Positions 12,753 to 24,592 of a stretch of 64,000 nucleotides of DNA are shown in pieces (positions within the stretch are counted from its first letter, which is position 1; each line of letters starts with the position of its first letter). The position numbers and the translations under genes are program-made. The DNA comes from Epiperipatus broadwayi (lineage: Eukaryota; Onychophora; Udeonychophora; Euonychophora; Peripatidae), in assembly GCA_028023455.1 (NCBI GenBank), contig JAQFVV010012441.1, forward strand, positions 3,223,911 through 3,287,910. Direction: 5' to 3'. The notes below the pieces were generated by a model, which did not search any database, had not been told where the DNA came from, and saw only the letters and a list, made by a program, of their open reading frames with translations.

Positions 12753-13407
12753 TTTGAAATATGCAAAAAAAATTCACTTAAAATATGCAGTGGAAAAGTA
12801 GCTGTTGTCAGAAATAAATCTAGACAATAATTCAAAAAGTCACTTAAAATACGCAATGGAAAAGTAGCTGATACCTGCCACGGGCTACAGTGATTATTTT
12901 GTAAAAAAAAAAAAATCACTTGAAATATGAAAAAAAAAAGTCACTTGAAATACTCATACAGGGATTATTTTATGAACTTTCGCAGGTAGTAATAGGTCAC
13001 TGCAGCTACACTAATAAAGTACTGAAATATGTAACAGCTGAAACAATAAGCACACAACAGGATGCCTTGTTCTTGTAGGTAGATGACCGAATCTATTTCT
13101 GTATTTGGTAGCTTCCAAATATTCATCATTTTGAAATATGCAAAAAAAAAATCACTTAAAATATTCAATGGAAAAGTAACTGTTGACAGAAATAAATCTA
13201 GACAATAACTGCAAAAGTCACTTAAAATATGCAATGGAAAAGTAGCTAATACCTGCCATGGGCTACAGGGATTATTTTGTAAAAAAAAAATCACTTGAAA
13301 TACTCATACAGGGATTATTTTATGAACTTTTGCAGGTAGTAATAGGTCACTGCAGCTATACTAATAAAGTACCGAAGTATGTAACAGCTAAAACAATAAG
13401 CACACAA
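12682..13407. repeat. tandem duplication spanning Merlin end and mariner flank
   Basis: A unit starting AGGATGCCTTGTTCTTGTAG occurs at 12682 and again at 13059. Each copy holds the N-terminal Merlin coding start (MMNIWKLPNTEID), A-rich filler, the right inverted repeat (ACTAATAAAGTAC), the target-duplication site (G-AA-TATG) and about 25 bp of mariner DNA ending CAATAAGCACACAA. Because it includes the junction, the duplication happened after Merlin entered mariner. The second copy is about 28 bp shorter, largely in the A-rich filler. Confidence 0.85.
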
Positions 13408-13447
13408 ACAGAGGACAATTTTGGTTATTTTTGAGTCTCCCCTCTTA

Positions 13448-16400
13448 TGAGCAGTATATTTCTATGTTGAAAAATTTTATATTATGTTTTGCAGATATCT
13501 CATGGTAATTTACTTATAATTCATAATATTGGTACATATATGCAGATTTTCTTTATTTTGGTAATTTAGGTTTGTTGCTTTATTTGTAAAAAGTGTTTAT
13601 CACATGATTTTTAGTAGCATCTATTGCAAGATAGTTGACGCTTCACAATATTAATTCACTGATAAATATAAAATGCTGTCATTTTTTTGTATTCTTATGA
13701 AATTTTATTATAACCTAAGCACTGTTTAAGAAGGAGAAACTAGTTAGGTGTCATTTTATTAACAATTAAAATAGGTCTGAGAGTATTTTTTAAAAAATTT
13801 ATTACAATTACTAAAATAGAAATTAATATAACATTACAATACTAGCCAAAAATCAAAATTTTACTAAAATTCTTGCACAACCATGATGTCATCTATTAAC
13901 AAATGGAACTTTTTTAAATGAAATTTAATTAAACATACAATATATATTTATACAAAACTAAATAACCTTTCCATCTTTCATTTTAACATCAAAGGATGTC
14001 TTCATGAGATTGATGGTCTCAGATTCAAAGAATTTTATCATCAAAGTTTGTTTTACTCTTCTTTTTAATTCTCTTTTTTTCATAAAAGATAACCTTTGCA
14101 TTGTCAAATAATATTGTATGACTTGTATTCAGTTCAAGAATATATAAAGCTGAGTAAAAGAAAGTTGGTTTTTGAAGTGAATGATAGGAAGGCTGTTATA
14201 TATATATATATGTTGTGTGCTTAGTTAAAATTTCATTTGAAAATGTATATTTGTTAGTAGATGAAACCATGGTTGTGAAAGGATTTGTGTAAAATGTTTT
14301 TTTTGGATAGTTATGTGAATTTCTATTTTATTTATAATTATTAGTATAGTGTTAGGCCATATTTAATTACAGTCACTATATAATATATATGTTTGTGTTT
14401 ATTACAACAATTAGTGTAAAACTTTATGCATGTATATACCCACACTTTTTTTCAGTATCATCACTTTTATATGCTTTATGCTGTTTGACATTAATGGCAA
14501 AGTTTTAGACTCGAGCTAAATATATCTGGATTGATTTTTGGCTCAATAAAGTTTTAAAAAAAATCTAGTTTGGAAAATTAAATGGTGTGCTCAACCTATA
14601 TCTTTGATACATTTTGTGAACTCTTGAGAAAATAATTATGATTATACATGCACACACATAAACATATACTGCAATATTTAATTTACATTGATTTGTTTTC
14701 ATGCTTCAATTAAACTTTATTTTTGAACTTCCAGAATTTTTCTTTCCTTCCTGAAAATAGGGAAATTTAATTTCTATAAATATTTGTGTCAACTTTATCT
14801 AGAACTGTGATGCACTAATTTTTGCCCCTTTAATCACTCCAATCAAATGTCTTTCATTTATATGAGCTCATCTATATGATTATGATTAATTGCCATTATT
14901 AATAAGAATGTAGAGATTTTGCAAGGAATCAGAGATAATAATAGACATGTAAAAATAATAAAAAGATATATTATGGATAATAAAAAAAAAACAATGATTA
15001 TTTACTGAAATATTGTCGATGCAAGATATAATTTAACTATTAGTTTGTAAGTATAACTCATTTATTACAATTTTAAATTTTTCCAAATTTTTTATTAATA
15101 AAATGTGTGTATGTATATAAAGTATATTGTATATAATTTTACTAGCACAGTAATTACATATATTTAAAAACATGGAGTTCATAGTGATTTGATGTGACTA
15201 TTTTTTGATAAATAATTTTATCTACTTATTAATTTATTATAAAATGAATTTATTTTTTTATTTTGTAAATAAAAGTCAATTGACTTCTATTTGTTTTTAA
15301 TTAATATTTGAAAATGTAATGACTACTTTTCTTTATTTTTGCTTTTTTTAAAGAATGAATAGTAAAATGAAAGATAATTTAATATATATATATTGATGCA
15401 GAAAAACAGACAATTTGAAAAAGCAGATGATAGATATGAAAAAATAAGAATGCATATAGATATATGGCAGATGAAGAATTTACAGTATGATTTATCAGAT
15501 TCCAGAAAAGAACTGTGTTGCATGATATTATAAAGTGTGGTCGTATATCTAGTTATGTTTTTTTCTTAATGCCGTTTTGAGAAAATTATAAAAAAATAAT
15601 TATTTTGCAAAAAAATGGCAGTTCTGAAATCACTGATATTTGAAGTTATATTGGGTGTGAATGTATTTTATGCTTTTAAAAGTAAAATTTTTATTAAAAT
15701 TTAGCTGTACAATATATACAGCAATTAATCTTATAGCTATTTTTAAATTTATACTTTTGTCTTTCTATTTATTACCTGTTTAAATGGCTATTTTGAATAG
15801 TTATTTTCATTCAAGCTGTGGGCTTAAAACAGATTACCCTCAAATGCATGTAATCCATTGTGAACTACAATGAATGAGTGATATAATAAATAATCTTCAG
15901 AAATTAATTGATTCATTATACCAAATCTCACTCTATTGCAAATTTTAGGCACTAAAATATTTGCTTTTAAATTGCATGATATATATTTCATAGGTTGAAC
16001 ATTTTACATCTCTTATAATGAAAGTTTTCAAAAGTTAGGCTTTGAATATTATATATATATTACCACAGCTATCCATCAGCCCAAATATGAAACAATCTTT
16101 TGATATATTTATTTTAAAAAAATTACATTCATGTAATGTTTTAGAATATCTCTTTCACTTTTTATATATTGGAAGATTTCCGATTTTTCACTCTACAATA
16201 TTTTTCCCCTTCCATTACAAAAAGTATGACAAAGAGATTATTTCCATAAATTTTATGATCTGGAGTTGTTTTAAATTTTTTACAATGGATTTCTTTCTTT
16301 CTATTTTAACAAAAATCTTAGCAATCATATATATATTTTAAAAAATAAAAGTTTAGTTTAATCATAAATGTTTTGAAAAGAAAACTTGGAATTCCTTTCT

Positions 16401-16900
16401 ACTTAGATCAATTTACTGAACAATATTCCCTGCTCTTTTTTTTATTTATAGCATTATTTCATGTAGGTAAAAATGTTAAGTTTTTATTCATTTTCAGAAT
16501 TTTTTTATTTTTAGTAGAAACTATTTTTAAGATTTTTTTTATTATTTATAAATGTTCATTGCCATTTCTTTTTTAGATTGTGTTTTTTAATAACAGTTGA
16601 ATTTTTAAAGTTCATTTTTTAAAACAAAAATAAATATTTGCATTATATGCATGTGAATGTCTAGGAAAAGGTCATAGTATTGTTGTTAATATTTTTATTT
16701 CCTATGCCCATCTCCTGGATTTCATATTTGAGTAACGTTTAATGATGAATTCCAATCAGGCTCAGAATTTTTCTTAAACAACCAACTAATAACCTTTTTA
16801 GCTAATCATTTATCAATACTCAGCAAATGAACATGATGATGATGGTAATGCAAATTAATCTTCCTTCATGAGATGATTGTTAGTGTGATGAATATAATAC
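13448..16900. other. AT-rich intronic sequence, no gene seen
   Basis: No coding region supported. Holds short (TA)n runs near 14199-14210, 15380-15394 and 16048-16060. The open frames at 15323-15523, 16042-16341 and 16373-16576 are rich in F, I, L, K and Y as expected from AT-rich non-coding DNA and lack any recognisable domain. Confidence 0.55.
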
Positions 16901-16904
16901 AGAC

Positions 16905-17040
16905 TTATTCTTTTATGCAAGAAATATTTACCTTTTCGACATGCGTGTTGATCAAGTGTGTCAGCAGTATGAGATAGCATGGATAGTTGAGGGTCATGTG
17001 GAAGTCTGAGTTCAAACCTCCTATATATTACATATTGGAG
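16905..17040 (+). repeat. tRNA-like repeat family, single partial copy
   Basis: Contains the family's terminal segment: TTACCTTTTCGACATG, GAGATAGCATGGATAGTTGA, GGGTCATGTGGAAGTCTGAG and TTCAAACCTCCTATAT. The GAGATAGYRTGG and GAGTTCAAAYYCC pieces are spaced roughly like Pol III A and B boxes. The same text ends the arms of the palindromes at 17922-18525 and 42904-43362. Confidence 0.6.
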
Positions 17041-17846
17041 TGCAAGTATGAAAAAACCTGTACTGTAGAAAAAAATCATATATTAAAACATAGCTATCAT
17101 CATTATTTTATACATACTATTTCAAAAAAACAAGCAAGTATTTACCATAGCAATCTTTCAAAAATGTCTACCTTTTGTCCTGCCATTTTTTAAATTATGG
17201 CCATTTGTAATAATACTGATATAATAGGGTACTAATTATTGTATGTCTTTCTTGTAAGACAAAATAGCAAGATTTATGCCAAATACAAGTACTGTTCATT
17301 ACATAAAAAAACTTTGGTTATGTATAGTAAAAAATTATATCAAAATGTGTATTTTAGTTGAAGTATAATTTACTTAATTAATTTTTATTTTAAAAAGCCT
17401 ATAATAGGTTTTTTTTTTTTTTCAAAACTTGTTTTACTTCACTGAAATCATATAAATATTGCATAATTTACTATATTTGGCTATTTTTCTGGTTATTGGC
17501 AAGTATCTATATTATAAAAGTGATTGAAACATAGATAAATTATGTAATATTTACATAAATTAAGTGAAATTAAACAAAACATGAAAAGAAACTTGAATTG
17601 AGTACTGTGGCTTTTTTTTTTTTTTTTTTAAATGTATTACATTTGGAAAGAATACTGGAAGGCTGGATTTTTGTAATTTTAAATTTTAATTTATAATTTT
17701 TTAAAATAACTTTTTAATAATAAAATTGCTAAATTAACTAAGACTTAAAAATCTATCATAAATATGCATTCTGATTCAAAAGCTAATGTGTTTATTTAAT
17801 ACTTTATAAGTAAAAAAAAAAAAAAGCTTTGATGATGTACAATAAT
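17041..17846. other. AT-rich intronic sequence, no gene seen
   Basis: Long T runs near 17409-17422 and 17611-17629 and an A run near 17812-17825; nothing else recognised. Confidence 0.5.
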
Positions 17847-18620
17847 AAACTGCACTAAACATAAATTGAAAAATTTTGTGTTAGCCAAAATATGATTTCT
17901 TACTTTACATTGTATTTAAATGTAGGGGAATTGAAATCAGACTTTCAAGCACCCTTCAACTATCAACACTATCTCGTACAACTGATACACATGACCACAC
18001 ACATGTACAAAAGATAAATAATCACCCATTCATGCTAAACCAGCACTCATCAGTTGGTCCAGATTATCATCTCCCACACATATATATAAACAGTGCTCAG
18101 TTTATCTTAAAAGATAGCAAATCTTTACACTTTAATGGACAGGCTTCAATCTACTCCAACCTTCAACTTTTCAGCCATCCATATCATTGAAAATCTGAGA
18201 TGGAAAGCCCAAATTTATCAGCATGGGATTTGAGCTTTCCATCTCAGATTTTCAATGATATGGTTGGCTGAAAAGTTGGAGGTTGGAGTAGATTGAAGCC
18301 TGTCCATTAAAGTGTGTATCTTAATAAAAACTGAGCACTGGTTATATATGTGTATGGGAGATGATAATCTGGGCCAATTGATGAGTGCTGGCGTAGTACA
18401 AAATACCTATATTGGTGAATATTTATCTTTTCTACATGTGTGCAGTCATGTATATCAGTTGTACAAGATAGTGTTGATAGTTGAAGGGTGCTTGAAAGTG
18501 TGAGTTCAAATCCCCTATATTTACAATTAAGTTCCAGGTTTGTGAAGAGTGCCTGGTTTTCAAATATTTACATTGTATTTGTAAACTGCATTAAAAATAA
18601 ATTGAAAAATGTGTGCATTA
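17847..18620. repeat. 604-bp palindrome with tRNA-like arm ends and flanking direct repeats
   Basis: 17922-18525 is a long inverted repeat centred near 18221. The left arm begins TGTAGGGGAATTGAAATCAG and the right arm ends GAGTTCAAATCCCCTATATT. Both arms carry the same landmarks in mirror order: TGGACAGGCTTCAATCTACT, the TTGGTCCAGATTATCATCTC block, and GGGTGCTTGAAAGT. The arms agree closely but not perfectly. It is flanked by similar direct repeats, AAACTGCACTAAACATAAAT (from 17847) and AAACTGCATTAAAAATAAAT (from 18583). Each arm is one copy of a repeat family also present at 31315, 41545, 42904 and 63350, so this may be a head-to-head pair or a fold-back element. Confidence 0.82.
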
Positions 18621-20242
18621 TCTGAAATACAACTCCTAATCTAATTTTTTTTAATAACATTATAAAAGTAAACATTCTCACCAAAAAAAAAAAGCTGTAT
18701 TCACATAGTACATTGCAATAGATTTATTAATCTAAATTCTATTTAGTTGAACTGTAGTTTTATAATTACAATAGAATTGTTTTGTATAAATGGCTCAGAT
18801 GCTATATTGGATAAATTATGATATCTCAATTTGCAGTTAGAAAATTTAAAATGTTTCTCATTGAATAATTAAAAAAAAAAAACATCAACTTATAAACTCC
18901 TCCAAAATTAATTTTAAAATGTAGATTATCTTCATTTTTTTATATTTATTCAATAAATTATGATTCCACGTAATGTAAATCTTAACATGATTTCATCATA
19001 GCTATTATAACCAATATCTTTTAAGTTATCACTAAATAACTCAACAATTGTTTGTATTTATTAATAAACAATTTGTATGTATGTTTACACATAGATTAGT
19101 ACTTTTTTATTAGTAAGATGTTTAGTAAAATGTTTATTCATTAATTATTAATTTTTTTCTAGTTTTTAGAAAATGAAATTAATTAAAAAAGTAGTTCTTT
19201 ATTTAAAGAATCACTTTTATTAGCCTTAAATTGTATTTTCTATTAATAATATGGTTCATTTTGTTTATTTAGATTCTATAGTGTTTTTAATTAGTATAAT
19301 TTACAAATGTTCATGATGTTCTCACAAAACCAATAATATTTGTGTCTATACTTATTTTTTCCCCATGTCTTCTCGCATTCATTCATTTCAAAGTAGTGTT
19401 ACCATTTTTGTGTGAAATTAATCATGTAATCACTTGTTATAGTTTTTTAGCATTACGTTGAAATTTTGACTTGTCATAATATTGTTTGATGCTATCAATT
19501 CAACATCCTTTTCTGGTGGGTAATGCAATTTTCCAAATGAACATTCCAGACATTACAAGTTTTTTATGTTTTACAGTAGTAGTAGTATAAATTTGTTTAA
19601 TGTTGTGACTGTTCATTAATTATTTATCTTAAATATTTGATTCATTTTTTATTTAGTATAAAAGAAGATATTACCCTTACTATTGTGCCAAGGCCAAATT
19701 GGCACATGTATATAAAATAATTTTGTTCTAAAAAAAAAAAAATTATTAAAATAATCTTTCGTAAAAGAAAAACATATTTAAATGTTGAAGAGTGTATTAC
19801 AGTTTGTTTTCGAAAAGATAAGAGTCAAATAGTTTTCTATCATTAGTTTTGAAATAAAAGTTAAAATTGATTCATTAAAAGAGGGGAGGGGAGTCTTGGT
19901 TAGAAAAGTTAAACTAAAGGTTTTATAAAAAGGAAGTAAAGAGTTTATTATTATTAGTTGAAATACAATTTAAAAGCTTTAAATATATATATAAATCTCT
20001 TCATTTAAATTAAAGAAGAAAAATAATCTTAAAACTATTTTTGATTTTAGAATAGTAAAATATATATGTGCGTGTGAATGTAAATAAATGTAAGCTGTTA
20101 ATAAGAGATATAATAAATGCATGTTAAAATCGTATTGAAAACCACATGAAAATAAATATTGAAATGAAAGTTAAAAAAGAAATTATATTTGGAAAACACA
20201 GCGATGGCTATTAAGTTAAGTAAAGATTTAAAAAAACCACAC
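18621..20242. other. AT-rich intronic sequence, no gene seen
   Basis: A short hairpin-forming word TGTGCCAAGGCCAAATTGGC lies at about 19684. Poly-A/T runs and short (TA)n tracts make up the rest. Confidence 0.5.
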
Positions 20243-20823
20243 CAGCGGTGGGCTACTAATTAAAGATATAAAAACAATACGTTTATGAAAGCTACTACTA
20301 ATTAAACAAGCGTCAAAAACACGTCATAGGATTAATTACCAATAGAATTCGACAACAGATATTTGCCGGAGGATATTACACGGACAACACGTCGCTGGTA
20401 GAAATAGACTCTTTTTTTTTATCGGACAATTAATTGAGAGTTTTTTCAGTCTAGTTTCCAGTGACAGTCTTGTTCAGTTCAGATAACAGTGCAGTTTCTA
20501 TTATGTATCCAGAAACAAAAATGCATTGTTGAGCAGCTTTTGGAAATATACGCTTGTGCTTCAGCCTTTTAGTCCAACAAGATCATCAAAACCTGCCTGT
20601 GAAATAATGTCTGCATAACAACTCAGAAATCCTCCATCAAACATTCAACTGTCTTCAAGAATAAAACCAATGGATTCGCATAAAATCTCTTCAAGAAACG
20701 TCCCAATCTAACCGGTTAGATATAATCCATCAGAAGCAGCCAACAACAAGCAATATCCACGTTCCCAAAAATCCTAGGTAAACATTTATTTATTATCATT
20801 TATACGTAGTAGCCACCGCTGTA
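20243..20823. mobile_element. possible hAT-like element with CAGCGGTGG termini
   Basis: CAGCGGTGGGCTACTA at 20243 and the complement of CAGCGGTGGCTACTA at about 20810-20823 form short inverted repeats, and the same terminal word recurs in the MITE at 44095-44286. No 8-bp duplication is visible at the flanks (AACCACAC against TAATTCGT), so either the duplication has decayed or this is not one element. The interior (about 20330-20770) is less AT-rich than its surroundings and holds no clear coding frame. Confidence 0.4.
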
Positions 20824-22827
20824 ATTCGTAAAAATTCAAGATTCAAATTATATAAACTCTATAAGCATGCATAAAATGAACTATTGATGTGCGTGTTTGT
20901 GAATGTTAGATAATTTAAATGTCAAAGATTATTTTTGCTCTTTCATAAAATATATCATAGTATGTTAACTTAAAATGTGTGTGTTATTTATAGATTTATA
21001 AAAATGTTTATCATTAGTAAATGTGAGTTAACCTTTTAACCGCTAATTTTATCATTGGTTGTATCAGATAAAAATCAAATCTTTTAATTGGCCAACTCAC
21101 AAACTGAAGACATAGCCTATTGTTAAAACATATTCGCCTATAATATTAAATTCAACTCAGATACGTTTATAAAAAGTATATAATTAATTTTTCAGGTTGT
21201 GAAGAAAACGAAAGTTCTTTCAAAAATAAATTGCTATTTATTTATTCTAAGATATTCAATATCGGCAACATAAAAGTTATAATGTAAACAAAAAGATCGA
21301 CTTTTACGTTATAGAAAAGTAAATATTTCTTTTTACTACATCTTCAATATATTTACTTAAATCTTCAATATTTTTCGAAAATAATTTTGTTTTTTTATTA
21401 TTCTCTCTGAAAATAATTTTAATTTCTCAAAATATTCTTTTATAATAATTAAATCGTATTCGAAATGAAAATCTCAGCGTTTTTCTTTATTTTCTTTGAT
21501 CAGGCAGTTTCTTTGTTCTTTCCAGCCAATCAGAATGTCTTTTTCGGCTGAGAGCATGCTAAGAACCAATCACAAATAATGTTCCTTCTTTGTTTAGGTT
21601 TAAATGCGTTTTTTTTCTATTTTTTACTTCTAAAATAAATCGGAAGATGTCACCATCGTACAGAACTTTTAAAAACGAATTCAATACGTATTTAACGAAT
21701 ATTTTCGTATAAAAACTGGCTGAGTTAGAGTGATTTCAGATGTCGACGAGGAGCCTCGTAAAAAACAGTCTTTTGGTTAATAAATTGTCTTTAAAATTAA
21801 ACTTTATTCGTCGGTCAATTCTTTTTATCAATTCTTTTTCTATATTTTATTACTGATTAAAATTAGACTGGGCTAGTTTATGGGATGGTTTCGAGCGCTG
21901 GATTATGAGCCTACTGACCAAATACGTTGTTTATTCTTCTGAATAGATAGTTGGCGCTTGGAGTTTACTCCGAAACAAATAAAGTGTTTGGATCATAGGG
22001 GTTTGAATCTAACAGCCGAGGTGGGCCATTGTTGATAGTTAGTCTATCAATAAGATCTCTCATTTTGCTCGGATGTGCCGGTTCGTTCACGTAACATTTA
22101 TAAGATTATAAATGTATTATGAAGGAGTTTGAAACTGGCCAAAACTTATATATATGTATAAGTAAAAAGGTTTCAGCGGTTCGCCCCAGTACACTATATA
22201 ACCTTAATATTTTTCTATACATTCATCTTCTTTAATATGTATAATTATTTGCCCCTTTTCAAATATTTTTTTTTTCTCTATTATTTTATTCTACTATATG
22301 TAAAATCAAATTAACTTTTTTTAATCAAATTATTTGTCACTATATTTTTATCTAGTAAGACTTTTTTTTTCATATTTCAATTTATTATAAAAAATTTTTT
22401 TTTGCTAGATGGAAGTTGCCATGACCTTTTATTATATAATTTTGATTCTTTTGTCATTCAATGTATTTTTATTTAATATTTTCTTGCAATTTGTTATTGA
22501 CCTATATTTTTAGATCCAATTGTAACTTAAGTTTTATTTTTAATTTTTTTTTTAATCTGTTCAAACTAGATTTAAAACAATATTTGTAACCAAATCTTTC
22601 AGTTTTATAATGCTCTCCTTACATCATGAGCAATCATTCAGCATTATAAATTTCCTAGATAATCTTCTTTCACTATGTATGTATTTCATAGAAGAAATGC
22701 TTGTGTAAAGAATTGTTTTTCTTTTAAATTTTTACACTTATTGATAGCATACAATTTAATAAGAAATTTGACTGACAAATATATTTCAAGCACAATAGTC
22801 ACTTTATTACATTAATTTATGCTTGTA
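20824..22827. other. intronic sequence with a GC-richer unresolved patch
   Basis: About 21480-22110 is less AT-rich than its surroundings. It contains two CCAAT words (AGCCAATCAG near 21524, GAACCAATCAC near 21565), an AATAAA-containing stretch near 21778-21815, and tRNA-like pieces (GGGCTAGTTTATGGGATGG at about 21870, GGGGTTTGAATCTAAC at about 22000). This may be an old LTR or SINE, or a regulatory patch. I could not find a coding frame or a partner repeat, and I make no firm call. Confidence 0.35.
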
Positions 22828-23722
22828 TGAGGTGGGGAAATGCAAAAATAACCAGAATCTTTCTCTGGCTTGCACACCTGTTTTAGTATGTGCTTCAGCT
22901 GATACATACTTCTTTCAGGCACCCTTCTGCATTAATCTGCCAAATGATATCACTGAGTGAAATTGTAGCGCCATGCAGCACATTTTTTTGTACAGCATGT
23001 TTCGTGTATTTGTAAATTTTTTCAATGACTGAAAAGTTTGAACAATGTTAAATTTTGTTTTTGTTTGCAGAAAATGACAGCAAAAACATTTGTATTGCTT
23101 AAAACAGATTACAAGCACGTTGATCTTATAAAAACACAAGTTTATTAGTTGTTTAATTGAAATGTTAAATTTACCACATCCCTAAAAGCATCACAAGTGA
23201 AGTCCAAAGTCAAAACAACTCTGTTTTTTTTTATATTAAATAGAATTTTTCTCTCAGATTTAGTGCATAACTGTCATGCATTTTATCTGCAAGTTCCTAA
23301 ATATTTACATGATGCAATAAAATGTATACATCCCATTTTGTGGCAAAGAAGAGAATGCAAAGCTCCACTCAAACAAAGTGTACTCTCCCAAAGGCTTGAG
23401 TGTGAAACACTTTCAGCATGACTCAGCTTATCTATCAGCCATATTCACCCGATCTCACTTCATATGATTTTTTTTAATCTTTCAAATTAAAATAATGCCT
23501 TTTTTTTATTTTTCTGAGTTAGAAATGTTGGGGGGAAATGACAGAGGCTTTAAAAGGCATCATTTTGCAAGTATTTCCAGACTACTTTGAAAAATGAAAA
23601 TCATGTTTAGACCTGTATATTGCATCAAATAGGCAGTAATTTAAAAGAGATTAAATTTATAATACTTAAAAATAAATATTTTTCTTATTATAAAATTCCA
23701 CTTATTTTGGGATTCCTCCTCA
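22828..23722 (+). mobile_element. mariner-like element, internally deleted
   Basis: The ends TGAGGTGGGGAAATGCAAAA (22828) and the complement of TGAGGAGGAATCCCAAAATA (to 23722) are inverted repeats flanked by TA (22826-22827 and 23723-23724). At 895 bp it is shorter than the usual mariner length of about 1.3 kb. It shares termini, order and an internal deletion with the copy at 9092-13445, so both belong to one non-autonomous family. No large insertion interrupts this copy. Confidence 0.85.
23010..23640 (+). pseudogene. mariner transposase remnant
   Basis: On the plus strand, pieces of the N-terminal mariner helix-turn-helix region can be read across frames (QKMTAKTFVLLKTDYKH, LIKTQVY) at about 23020-23140. 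The frame then passes to KASQVKSKVKTTLFFF (23197 onward), the mariner motif that follows the first catalytic region. LWQRRECK, an SPDLTSYDFF-like stretch in broken frame, and ILHQIGSNLKEIKFI complete the C-terminal part. The stretch between the N-terminal domain and KSKVK is missing, with the first catalytic aspartate. Several stops interrupt it. Confidence 0.75.
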
Positions 23723-23724
23723 TA

Positions 23725-24592
23725 TATGGTTTATTTGCTTTTACACTTCTAACCTAGTATACAATTTTTTCGAAATTTGTTTGGGAATATGTCTATATAC
23801 TTGCGTGTATGTATATATATACAAATGTTAATGTAAAAAAAAAAATTAATTCTATGAATATTTTAATCATGTTTCTAAACATTAATTTATAATTAAAACG
23901 TAATTAAATTTATTTTATTTAATTACTTTTGGCTTCATAAGATGTCAAATGATTGTGATAATTGAAAATGAAAGTGTTACTGGAGGAATCACCACTGATT
24001 TGCCGTTAATGTTATCATTATCACTCGCAAAATTGATTTTGCGAAAATAATGATAATATTTTTTTTTAAAAAAAAAAAAGAAAACAATTAATACAGTTTT
24101 AATTACCTTAAGAATTAAGAATTGTTAAATGAGTTAATTTATGCGTCCATGTCATAACTAATAAAAGATAAACAAATGTAAATTTTCAGAAAATGAGTTG
24201 TTTTTTTTCATTTTTATTAAATGCTTAAATCAAAATTTTTTTTCTTCTTTCTTGTATATATATTTAATTTCAAAAATGTTCTAACATTTGTGTATGTGTG
24301 AGGCAGTGGGCGAATACACTATTGTATTATGTAATAATTAGAAGTTTACATATATATGTATTGCTGATGTCTATCTATTCCTATCAAGAATATGGTTATC
24401 AGTCTTTTAAAATTTGAATACTTTTACATTTGTTTCTTTGTAATTTTTTAAAATTTTATAGTAATAATTATGGGTAATTACGTATAAGTCCGACAGTGAG
24501 ATTTCACATACGAATATATTAGTCCGGCGATAGATGGTTAAAGAAAACAATATTTTGTAAATGAAGAAAATTATGCACTTATATTATAATGC
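23725..24592. other. AT-rich intronic sequence, no gene seen
   Basis: A perfect-looking hairpin around 24008-24052 pairs TTATCATTATC and CGCAAAAT with their complements across a TG centre. Poly-T/A runs are frequent. No gene was found. Confidence 0.5.

Larger units (their letters stand above)
11011..13373 (-). mobile_element. Merlin (IS1595/ISXO2-like) DNA transposon, internally deleted
   Basis: The termini are inverted repeats: GGTACTTTATTAGTATAACT at 11011 and the complement of GGTACTTTATTAGTATAGCT ending at 13373. They are flanked by a perfect 8-bp duplication GAAGTATG (11003-11010 and 13374-13381). Merlin elements are known to make 8-9 bp duplications. The interior encodes ISXO2-like transposase pieces on the minus strand. 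The rest is tandem repeats: a minisatellite at about 11103-11560, a 252-bp duplication at 11549-12012, and a duplication of the right end. It sits in the mariner element: the sequence on either side rejoins into the 5' region seen in the copy at 22828. Confidence 0.85.
9092..13445 (-). mobile_element. mariner-like element, internally deleted, carrying nested insertions
   Basis: The left terminus TGAGGGGACCCAAAAATTAC (9092) and the right terminus GGTTATTTTTGAGTCTCCCC (to about 13445) are imperfect inverted repeats next to TA. Both match the termini of the copy at 22828-23722. Minus-strand transposase remnants appear at about 10119-10400 (C-terminal part) and 10507-10770 (MKSKVKIMLIFF, the mariner segment after the first catalytic aspartate). 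The N-terminal part lies at about 10790-11000. A Merlin element (11011-13373) splits the 5' end and a hAT MITE (9169-9485) lies in the 3' end. A further stretch (about 9494-10300) has no counterpart in the other copy. The element cannot make transposase. Confidence 0.8.

Noticed and set aside
12526-12801. Plus-strand 91-residue frame
   Set aside because: It is antisense to the Merlin transposase remnant, whose signatures are on the minus strand.
16042-16576. Two adjacent hydrophobic open frames as membrane proteins
   Set aside because: F/I/L/Y-rich frames are expected in AT-rich non-coding DNA; no start context, splice sites or family resemblance.
20700-20790. Splice donor (CTAG followed by GTAAAC) as the end of a first exon
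   Set aside because: A lone donor-like word without a coding frame or supporting promoter is not enough in AT-rich DNA.
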